Shown: positions 40,857-48,184 of the stretch, in pieces
Position numbering within the stretch: position 1 is the first letter of the stretch
Layout of the letters: every line of letters starts with the position of its first letter
Source of the DNA: JACPUW01 sp049115495
Lineage (GTDB): Bacteria > Bacteroidota > Bacteroidia > CAILMK01 > JACPUW01
NCBI GenBank assembly: GCA_049115495.1
Contig: JAGDZV010000005.1
Span: 62,001-126,000, forward strand
Direction of reading: 5' to 3'
Length of the DNA: 64,000 bases
Made by a program: the position numbers and the translations under genes
The notes under the pieces: model-generated
Databases searched by the model: none
Told to the model about the DNA's origin: nothing
The model's input: the letters and a program-made list of their open reading frames with translations, nothing else

Positions 40857-42752
40857 TTAATTGTTAGCGCAGTTATTGGCTTCAATAAATTGTTCAACAC
40901 CTTGTGCTCCTAATTGTTCCGCACGTAGTAGGTCACTGCATGCTTTTTCACGATTATTAAGCTTTAAGTATACAAATCCCCTGAATTTGTAGGCGTCAGG
41001 ATCGTTTGGTACCAACTTTACAGCTTTGTCATAATCTTTAATAGCATTATTGTATTCTAAAATGCTGGCATACACACTTCCTCTGTTTCTAATCGCTTCA
41101 GCATAATCGGGCTTAAGGTCAACTGCCTGATTATAATATTCCAAAGCGCTTACATAATTGTTGAGGTTATACTCACACCCTCCTAAAAAATTGGCTAAGG
41201 TAAAATGAATTCCGAGCAGCGTTTCAGCTTTTTTAAAGTCATTTCGAGCTTTTTCGTATTGCGCTAGGCGAAAATAGATTTGCCCCCTATTGTAATAGCT
41301 TTCGCCTTCGTTGCTACGCAATTCTATAGCTTTACTTAAATCGGCCAAAGCACTACGGCTATCTCTGTTTCCCTCTTTTATGGCGGCCCTTATGCCATAA
41401 GCTCGTGCCAAATATTCGTGCTCATGATTCTTTTCTATAATATCGGTAACAAGGCTTTCGGTGGTATTCCATACCTTGTTTCTGCTATAAGTAATTACAC
41501 TTAAAATCAAACTCCAGATTACAACGGTAGTAAGTAGATTACTCGCTCTTTTTTGCTCTTTTACATTCTTAGATTCTCTTAGATTAGCAATGTAGGAGGC
41601 TAATATGAAGGCGAAACCCACGTACGGCAAATACACATACCTGTCGGCCATCATAAACAATCGCGAAGGCACTATTTGTAGCGTAACCGAGACTACAAGA
41701 GCGAAAAATCCTATACCAAATAGAAGTTCTCTATTTTGTCTGTTCTTATACACCCAAAAAGCTAACACTGCAAACAGCACGGGAGCAGCGTAATATAGCA
41801 TGGGCAAGGTACCGCCATCTTTTACCGGATATACATGAATGGCCGATAAATGAAACGGAGCAAAAAACTGCACTAAATAATGACCAAAACTGTAAATTGA
41901 AAGCAAAAGACCTTCAAATAGGTTGAACTCATTGCTGCCAATGTCTAAATTTTCTTGTGTACCAGAGCCGCTCAATGCTACAAGCCCAAAGGCTATAGAC
42001 AATCCAAAAAAAGGCAGTTTTTCAAGTAGCACCTTAGTATTGAATTTTCTTTTTGGCAATAAAGAAAGTTCACCCGGCTCAAGGTTTGGATCTGGGAGTT
42101 TAATCCAAAACCTTTTAGCATACCAATCAAAAAGCAAAAGAACAATTGGTAATGGAAGTGCATTGGCTTTACTAAAAAATGAAAGTGTAGCTAGTAAAAA
42201 AGCGAAACCTAACCATTTTATATTATGCTTTTGGGGTTCAGTAATGTATTTCCAATACACCAAAAGTGCCGCCATAAAAAAGCAGGAGTACATTACGCTG
42301 CTTCTGGCCGAAATCCAACTTACGGCCTCAGTATTCATGGGGTGTATGGCAAATACTAAAGCTACAACAAGGCCCACCAAAGTTTTGCGGCTTAAGGTTT
42401 TAGCTAGTAAATAAGCAAGTAAAATGTTTATGAGATGGAACAAGAAATTGAATAAATGATAGGGCAGCGGATTGAGCTTATGCATATCATACTGCACTGC
42501 GAAGCTTAAAATGGGCAGCGGGTGATACATGATCACGTACTTCTCGGTAAAGTATCGTTTTACATTTTGCCAATTTAGATCAACAATATCAGGGTAATCT
42601 TCAAAGTATTGATTATCGTCAAAAGTTAAAATATCGCCATTAAAATTACTGCTAAATGCTATTATAGAAATTACACAAATAGCTAAAAGCCAAAGCTTTC
42701 GGTTTTCAAATATCAAATCCTTTTTAGGTGCTTTTTTATTCTTTTTAGCCAT
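40857..42752 (-). CDS. TMTC-like polytopic membrane protein with C-terminal TPR repeats
   Basis: 631 residues. The first ~420 residues hold about ten membrane helices in the glycosyltransferase-C-like layout. Family-like segments are seen: YHPLPILSFAVQYDMHKLNPLPYHLFNFLFHLINILLAYLLA, FAIHPMNTEAVSWISARSSVMYSCFF and VPSRLFMMADRYVYLPYVGFAF. The C-terminal ~190 residues carry TPRs (EGESYYNRGQIYFRLAQYEKARNDFKKAE, YAEAIRNRGSVYASILEYNNAIKDYDKAV, and others). Proteins of this layout resemble eukaryotic TMTC mannosyltransferases; the bacterial substrate is unknown. Its start overlaps the mscS-like gene by 8 bases. Confidence 0.85.
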   Translation of the reverse strand: MAKKNKKAPKKDLIFENRKLWLLAICVISIIAFSSNFNGDILTFDDNQYFEDYPDIVDLNWQNVKRYFTEKYVIMYHPLPILSFAVQYDMHKLNPLPYHLFNFLFHLINILLAYLLAKTLSRKTLVGLVVALVFAIHPMNTEAVSWISARSSVMYSCFFMAALLVYWKYITEPQKHNIKWLGFAFLLATLSFFSKANALPLPIVLLLFDWYAKRFWIKLPDPNLEPGELSLLPKRKFNTKVLLEKLPFFGLSIAFGLVALSGSGTQENLDIGSNEFNLFEGLLLSIYSFGHYLVQFFAPFHLSAIHVYPVKDGGTLPMLYYAAPVLFAVLAFWVYKNRQNRELLFGIGFFALVVSVTLQIVPSRLFMMADRYVYLPYVGFAFILASYIANLRESKNVKEQKRASNLLTTVVIWSLILSVITYSRNKVWNTTESLVTDIIEKNHEHEYLARAYGIRAAIKEGNRDSRSALADLSKAIELRSNEGESYYNRGQIYFRLAQYEKARNDFKKAETLLGIHFTLANFLGGCEYNLNNYVSALEYYNQAVDLKPDYAEAIRNRGSVYASILEYNNAIKDYDKAVKLVPNDPDAYKFRGFVYLKLNNREKACSDLLRAEQLGAQGVEQFIEANNCANN

Positions 42753-43776
42753 GGTTCAAATAGTAGTCCTTATCTAAAATTCCTTCTTCAAACAATTCTT
42801 TCAAAACCAACTCGGTCATGTCACTTTTAAAAGCAAATTCGTTTCTAATATCGCTCACATAAGCTTTTAGTCTCATTTTGTAAAACGGAACCCCATCTTG
42901 TACTGTATTAAAAAATAGAACCGTAATTGGCTTATTTAGGTAAATGAATTTTGAAACCTGCGCAGCTTCAACCGCAATTTTTCTTACCAATACGGTATCT
43001 ATATTGGGGGGCAAATAAATCTCAGAAACCACTTGGCAATTGGCTTCGCCAGTATTTGAGTTTGAAACTGCATTGTTCATTACCTCTGCATTGGGTAGGG
43101 TAACCATACTATCATCGGCCGTTGTAATTTTTGTTGAACGCAAGCCAATACGCGTTACTTCTCCATAATGGCTCCCTACTTCAATCTTATCGCCTACTTT
43201 AAATGGATCGTCAAATATGATAACCAAGCCTGCAAAAATGTTTTTTATTACATCTTGAGCGGCTAAACCCACAGCAATTCCAACTGAGGCCAAACTTGCG
43301 ATAAGTGTTTCGCGGGGAGGGTTAAAAATGTTTACCACAATTAAGTAAGCCGCCACCCCCCAAAGTATAATAGCTACTAAGGGAATAAACCCCATTATGG
43401 TAATTCTATGTCTTGTACTGCGCTCGGCAAAAGCGGCCAAAACGCGCTGTATGCTTCTAATTATAAACCAATTAAAAAACAGCACCAAAATGGCGAGAAG
43501 AATATTTCTGAACGTAAAAATTGTAGCGCCGGCCAGTTTTCCGAGATCATCTCTTGGGCTGGTGTTTTCTTCATTTGGTCTTAGTGCATTGCTTCTTGCG
43601 TCAATAATTGAGTCTAGTTTTTTAATAATCGATTTTTCTCCGGGCCCAGGGTTTGTTTGAATTTCTTTAAGAATGCTATTGCTATCACTCAAAACGGCCG
43701 TAGTATCAGTTGCGTTTGGTTGTGCAATAGGGTGCAAACCAATAAGCAATGCCAATATGGTTAATCCAGCTCTCAA
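42745..43776 (-). CDS. MscS-family mechanosensitive ion channel
   Basis: 343 residues with a likely signal peptide (MRAGLTILALLIGLHPIAQP), a hydrophilic periplasmic stretch, and three membrane helices. TM3 and the beta domain carry the MscS signatures SVGIAVGLAAQDVIKNIFAGLVIIFDDPFKVGDKIEVGSHYGEV and VTLPNAEVMNNAVSN. MscS channels release solutes when membrane tension rises. The gene lies 1 base after the coiled-coil ATPase gene and overlaps the next gene by 8 bases, so it is expressed with both. Confidence 0.93.
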   Translation of the reverse strand: MRAGLTILALLIGLHPIAQPNATDTTAVLSDSNSILKEIQTNPGPGEKSIIKKLDSIIDARSNALRPNEENTSPRDDLGKLAGATIFTFRNILLAILVLFFNWFIIRSIQRVLAAFAERSTRHRITIMGFIPLVAIILWGVAAYLIVVNIFNPPRETLIASLASVGIAVGLAAQDVIKNIFAGLVIIFDDPFKVGDKIEVGSHYGEVTRIGLRSTKITTADDSMVTLPNAEVMNNAVSNSNTGEANCQVVSEIYLPPNIDTVLVRKIAVEAAQVSKFIYLNKPITVLFFNTVQDGVPFYKMRLKAYVSDIRNEFAFKSDMTELVLKELFEEGILDKDYYLNHG

Positions 43777-43777
43777 T

Positions 43778-46732
43778 TTAGTGTATTACATTTCTTTTGT
43801 TCATTGCATTTACAGCGCTCCAATGCAATAATGGGTTAATTTTAAGAAAATCGTCATTATTTTCTACCACACCATCTTTTTCTAATGCCGAAAGCAGATT
43901 TCTTGTTTTGCTAATATGAAAGTTGAGTACTTCATTTAACTCTCTAATGCCCAGGCCATCATGCAAAACCAAAGCGTGCAAAATGCTAAGTTTATTACTC
44001 TCTAAACCACGAAGCACATCGTTTACAGGTACCAACGAATTAACCTGTAGGCTTTGTTTGTCTATAGCGTTTATTGACAACACCCATAGCAATAAGGCCA
44101 AGCCTAAACTTCCTTCGGCCATTTTTGTGAGTTTTTCAAAATACAAGTTCTCTAAGTATTCTTGCTTTTCTAAAGAATTCATTTTTGAGAGTTTGGCCGC
44201 TTTGGGTGCAATACCATCTGTGTAAATGAGTTTAAAACCACTTACAAGATGTCTTTTCATAATAAGCTGTTTTACTTGTTTTTGATTAAGCGGTTGTAGA
44301 TGAATATTCCAAGCAAAAAATTCGTGAATTGAGGTGGTTTTTCTAAGGTAATTGGCACTGATTTCTGCCAGGTTAACCACCCAAAAAACTTGGTCTTGAC
44401 TTATTCTAATAACCTTTTGTAGTTCGTTTAGTATTTCAAATCCGTTTACCCTGCGCAAAAAGAAACGCTGAAACTCATCTATTAGCACTACACGCTTAAT
44501 GCCACAATTCACTAAATAATTGGCAACATCTTCGCTATTCTCAAACTTACTTTGGTTAAAGGTGCTTTTTAATAGTGCAATGAGCTGTTGTATGTTAGAT
44601 ATGTTTTGTTTGGGTATAATTCTATTTACCTGAATATCGTCAGATAGGTCATCTTCAAACTTGTTGAACAAACTGGTTAATCCACTTCGTTTTGGCCCAA
44701 TAAGTAAGCTACTTCCTATTTGTCCGTTTTCCCAGTGTTCATAAGCCACCTTAAGTTGCTTTAATTCTTGTAATCTGTCAATATAGAAGTTAAAATCATC
44801 AAGTGGTTCTAGCCTAAATAGCAATCTGTAAATAAATGGGAGCTTATCGTAGCTCTGTTTTGCGGTGTTTAAAAAGTTAGCCAACTTATTGTCAATAGTA
44901 GCTGCCTCATTTATTATGAGCGATTTTTCTGTGGTTTTGTAAAGACTTAAGATTTGACGATAATGCTTTCTTATAAAGGCTCCAAGGCGTTTAAGGTTAA
45001 CCTTTATCGCGCTAAAAATTTTGGCTCTATAGCTTTTGGTGCGTTGCCTGGCCTTGCTCTCGAGCAGTTTTACATTAAGCTCAAAAGCGCTATCGGTATT
45101 GTTTAGATATTGTAGGTCGTTATTTAAAATGTTTAGCGCTTTATCTAGCTCTAAAGTGGCGCGCTGGGCAACCTCTAACAATTCAGCTTTTAGGGTTTCT
45201 ATTTTTTCAAAGGTTCGCTCAAAACCTTGTTTTATGGTTTGGTCTATTTCTTTTAAAGATGCGGTGTTGTTTTCTAAGTTGTTAATTGCGGTTTCAAAGG
45301 TGTAGGCATGTATGTTGCTTATTTCAATAATAGAAGGCCTAATTCTGTTATTGAGCTTAACAAGCTCATTGTGCAAATTATCTTTGGCCAGTTGTAGATC
45401 ATCAAAGTACTCAAAGCTTATAATCTCGCTAGGGTTTATGGTGTTTATTTCGTTTTCTCTAAGCTTCTCGTCTACCTTAAAATGTCTTTTTATACTTACT
45501 TGATTACTTATTGCGGTAAGTGCCTTTTCAAAATCTTGATCTAGCGCCAAGGTAACGGTGGGCAAGTTTTGAAAAAGCATCATTTGCACCGAGTTTGGAA
45601 TCAGCTTCTTTTTAAAGTTTCCGCTAATTTTTGATCGCTCTTGTAAAATGGCCGTCTTCAGCAACTCTTTGTCTTCGTGGCTATCTTCAAAAGCGCTGTA
45701 AGATTCACTCAGGTATTTGCTAATTCTATTAAGTTGATTAAAAAGTTGCCTTTGAACTTTATGGTTAAGTCTATCACAAACCTTTTTTGAAGCAAGCTTT
45801 AAACTTTCAAAAAACACATTAATCTCATGGCTAAGTACCCAGTTGTCTTTAAGTATCTTGTGGTTTCTAGCAACACTTTTGGTCCATTTACCGTATTGAT
45901 AATCAATTTGTTGTTCGCGTCGCTTGTTTAATCTTTCACTAAAAAAGCTGGCATTTAGTTCTAAAGTTCCGGCCTTATTTATGGCAATTTGAAGAAGCCT
46001 AAACTCTTGCTCTAGTTTGTGATTAACATCTTCGGTAATATCTTTCTTAATTCCCTCTATTTGGGCCGCCAAATCTTTTAAGCTACCAATATTGTTGTGT
46101 GAAGAGCCATTGGCAAGTGGGTTTGCTGCTTTTTGAGTTACACTTCGGCAAATGGAATCGGCCTGATCAATTATATGTAGTAGGTTATTTTCGGCATTCT
46201 CAAGCATTTCAAGCAAATGTTTCCCTAACCTAATTTTTATGAAGTAGCGGTAGCAACCTTGTAAAGGAATGGTTCTATTAAAGTACTTCTTTTCTCTTTT
46301 CTCTTTTCTAAATACATTGCTTACCCTTTGCCCTGCCCAGCTCATATTTTGGGCAAGCCATTTAAGCCCTTTGGCAGTAGCAATTATTATTACATCGGTG
46401 CTTTGCCTTTTAAAGTGCTCAAGTACTTGTTCTTCAACAAGCTCCTCATTTACTTGGCTAAGCAACGCATCAATAGCGTAGTGGTATGAGGTAAACTCAT
46501 TTTTAAAACTACTGTTAAGCTTAAAGTTATAGTTGTATTCTATTAATCGCTTTACTTGCTCATTGGCTTTTTTGCGCTTTTCGGTTGTATCAACCCCTGT
46601 TGATTCAAAAACGTTAGAAAGCTGCCTAAGCATTGACTTATAGGTGCTAAACCTATCTAACACTGAGCTGAGAAAATACTCTTGAACCGATTGGTTAACC
46701 TTAGCTTTAATCGTTTTTGAAACTTGTGCCAT
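43778..46732 (-). CDS. Large coiled-coil protein with STAND/ORC-like ATPase domain lacking the Walker A lysine
   Basis: 984 residues. About 1-640 is mostly helical and charged with long coiled-coil segments and one basic, hydrophobic patch around 115-170. A P-loop ATPase follows. The Walker A position reads GPKRSGLTS (about residues 679-687), where Leu replaces the invariant Lys. Walker B is intact (KRVVLIDEFQRFF, about 746-758). A sensor-like VVNLAEISANYLR, a lid region, and a C-terminal winged-helix-like end (ILHALVLHDGLGIRELNEVLNFHISKTRNLLSALEKDGVVEN) complete an ORC/STAND-type layout. There is no signal peptide, so it is probably cytoplasmic. First of four overlapping or abutting genes with MscS, TMTC-like and rhomboid proteins. 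Function unknown. Confidence 0.82.
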   Translation of the reverse strand: MAQVSKTIKAKVNQSVQEYFLSSVLDRFSTYKSMLRQLSNVFESTGVDTTEKRKKANEQVKRLIEYNYNFKLNSSFKNEFTSYHYAIDALLSQVNEELVEEQVLEHFKRQSTDVIIIATAKGLKWLAQNMSWAGQRVSNVFRKEKREKKYFNRTIPLQGCYRYFIKIRLGKHLLEMLENAENNLLHIIDQADSICRSVTQKAANPLANGSSHNNIGSLKDLAAQIEGIKKDITEDVNHKLEQEFRLLQIAINKAGTLELNASFFSERLNKRREQQIDYQYGKWTKSVARNHKILKDNWVLSHEINVFFESLKLASKKVCDRLNHKVQRQLFNQLNRISKYLSESYSAFEDSHEDKELLKTAILQERSKISGNFKKKLIPNSVQMMLFQNLPTVTLALDQDFEKALTAISNQVSIKRHFKVDEKLRENEINTINPSEIISFEYFDDLQLAKDNLHNELVKLNNRIRPSIIEISNIHAYTFETAINNLENNTASLKEIDQTIKQGFERTFEKIETLKAELLEVAQRATLELDKALNILNNDLQYLNNTDSAFELNVKLLESKARQRTKSYRAKIFSAIKVNLKRLGAFIRKHYRQILSLYKTTEKSLIINEAATIDNKLANFLNTAKQSYDKLPFIYRLLFRLEPLDDFNFYIDRLQELKQLKVAYEHWENGQIGSSLLIGPKRSGLTSLFNKFEDDLSDDIQVNRIIPKQNISNIQQLIALLKSTFNQSKFENSEDVANYLVNCGIKRVVLIDEFQRFFLRRVNGFEILNELQKVIRISQDQVFWVVNLAEISANYLRKTTSIHEFFAWNIHLQPLNQKQVKQLIMKRHLVSGFKLIYTDGIAPKAAKLSKMNSLEKQEYLENLYFEKLTKMAEGSLGLALLLWVLSINAIDKQSLQVNSLVPVNDVLRGLESNKLSILHALVLHDGLGIRELNEVLNFHISKTRNLLSALEKDGVVENNDDFLKINPLLHWSAVNAMNKRNVIH

Positions 46733-46804
46733 TTACTTAATTGCCAGTGCTAATATAATTCAATGCGCTTGCTACAAAGCAAAGATTAAAAAGAGATGTG
46801 ATTT

Positions 46805-46855
46805 TGGGAGATCTCGGTATAGTCACCCCGACGTAAGGAAGGGTCTCCATCGGGT
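46805..46855. repeat. Dispersed intergenic motif
   Basis: GAGATCTCGG ... CACCCCGACGTAAGGAAGGG. Its reverse complement resembles CTCCTACGTCGAGATGACC at 26720-26747, suggesting members of one short dispersed family (consensus near TCCTACGTCGGGATGAC). Degenerate here. Confidence 0.45.
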
Positions 46856-46971
46856 ACTTCATTAGCCCAGGCTTGTACCCCAAAATAGAAATGTCGTTAC
46901 TCAGTTTGACTTGCAGTCAGGTTACAAATCCAAGTGTTTTTTGCAGACCAAACATTTAATTGCAAATAAAT

Positions 46972-47003
46972 TTTGCTTTAAAAAAATGGGGGGGGGTAAT
47001 TTG
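46972..47003 (+). promoter_or_regulatory. Promoter with a G9 tract in its spacer
   Basis: TTTG (46972-46975), 21 bases, then TAATTTG (46997-47003), the Bacteroidota -33/-7 layout with a -7 box one T shorter than TAnnTTTG. The pepD promoter in this window has the same form. The spacer ends in nine consecutive G (46988-46996). Predicted start about 18 bases before the ATG at 47026. Confidence 0.5.
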
Positions 47004-47025
47004 TCATTAATTAAAAATTATAATA

Positions 47026-48114
47026 ATGAATTTGTATTTGAAAAAATTAGTGGCGTTTTCTTCATTAGCCCTTGTTAGTATTTATTTTTCAGCATGCAAC
47101 AGCTTTGGCCTTAGAGCTTGCTTTGAGCCTGAGCAGGTATCAGAATATGAAACCACCATTTTGTTTAACAATTGCTCACGCAATGCCACTACTTATTTAT
47201 GGAAGTTTGGCGATGGCAAATCCAGCACCGAAGAAAGCCCAACACATAAATACAGAGAAGAAGGTACCTACAACGTAACCCTTACCGCACTAGGAGAGGG
47301 CACCGATGTAGATGGCGAAACCATAGAGCAAGAAGTAGTGGTAAAAAGGCCACGACAATCAATAAACATTACCACCAACACTACGAACATAAACTACCAC
47401 CAACGCCTTAAAATAGATGTTTCAGGTTATGCCAAGGTTAATCGTTTTAAGATCTATGGCTACATTTTTACCGAGCAAGGAGATTCATTTCAAATATTTG
47501 ATACTACTTGTACCGAAACCACTGAGCCACGCTTATTTGAGTACAACTTTTTAAGAGATAAGCGCTTTTACCATGCAAAAAGCACCATAAAGTTTGCCTT
47601 AGACGATCTAGATGGCCATTACATATCAAGTAATTCAGTAGAGCTTACCGCAAATGATAAGTATAATGCCAGCGCAAAGCGTTCAAGCTTTTTTATTGAA
47701 CGTAGAGTAAGCGGCAATGCTTACGGCTTCAGTTTCGAAAAACTAAAAGGTGTAGGCAAAGGCGATGAAAAGTTCATGGATTTTGCCGATGCAACGGATG
47801 CATCAGAGAGAAATTTCTCAGGCGAACTTAAAGCAGGTAAAAACAATGAAGCTACCTACTATTTATTTCCTGAAGGCACCAGAATTGAAGACCTCACCGT
47901 GCAAGATCATGTTGATTCAAAAAATGAAACTTGGACCGACAATATCAAGATAAAACAAGGCTCATTGTTCGCCATGGATTACGAAATAGTTGGCGACTAC
48001 CTATCCGGTAGAAGATGGTATTATCCAATCATTGAGATCACCGAAATAGAAGAAACTGGAGATATTAATTCATCAAAAATGAAATTTAGAGTTCACTATT
48101 TTTCGGTGGAGTAA
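47026..48114 (+). CDS. PKD-domain surface lipoprotein
   Basis: 362 residues. A lipoprotein signal (LVAFSSLALVSIYFSAC) with the lipobox cysteine at residue 24 predicts outer-membrane anchoring. A PKD domain follows (about 42-105; FNNCSRNATTYLWKFGDGKSSTEESPTHKYREEGTYNVTLTALG, with the WxFGDG..s....P.H.Y...G.Y.VTL pattern). The rest is beta-rich and unrecognised. Expression may be set by a homopolymer in the promoter spacer. First gene of a surface-protein island. Confidence 0.85.
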   Translation: MNLYLKKLVAFSSLALVSIYFSACNSFGLRACFEPEQVSEYETTILFNNCSRNATTYLWKFGDGKSSTEESPTHKYREEGTYNVTLTALGEGTDVDGETIEQEVVVKRPRQSINITTNTTNINYHQRLKIDVSGYAKVNRFKIYGYIFTEQGDSFQIFDTTCTETTEPRLFEYNFLRDKRFYHAKSTIKFALDDLDGHYISSNSVELTANDKYNASAKRSSFFIERRVSGNAYGFSFEKLKGVGKGDEKFMDFADATDASERNFSGELKAGKNNEATYYLFPEGTRIEDLTVQDHVDSKNETWTDNIKIKQGSLFAMDYEIVGDYLSGRRWYYPIIEITEIEETGDINSSKMKFRVHYFSVE

Positions 48115-48184
48115 TTTCCTTAGGTAAATTTTGAGTTCAAAGGCCTAAAGCCTATTTTAACACAGTTATATAAAGTATTTCGTT

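Noticed and set aside
41923..42414. Plus-strand 163-codon ORF
   Set aside because: Lies wholly inside the TMTC-like gene on the minus strand; that gene has recognisable domains, so this is a shadow.
42745..42752. Possible frameshift between the MscS and TMTC-like genes
   Set aside because: Both proteins have normal ends; the 8-base overlap is an ordinary stop/start overlap.
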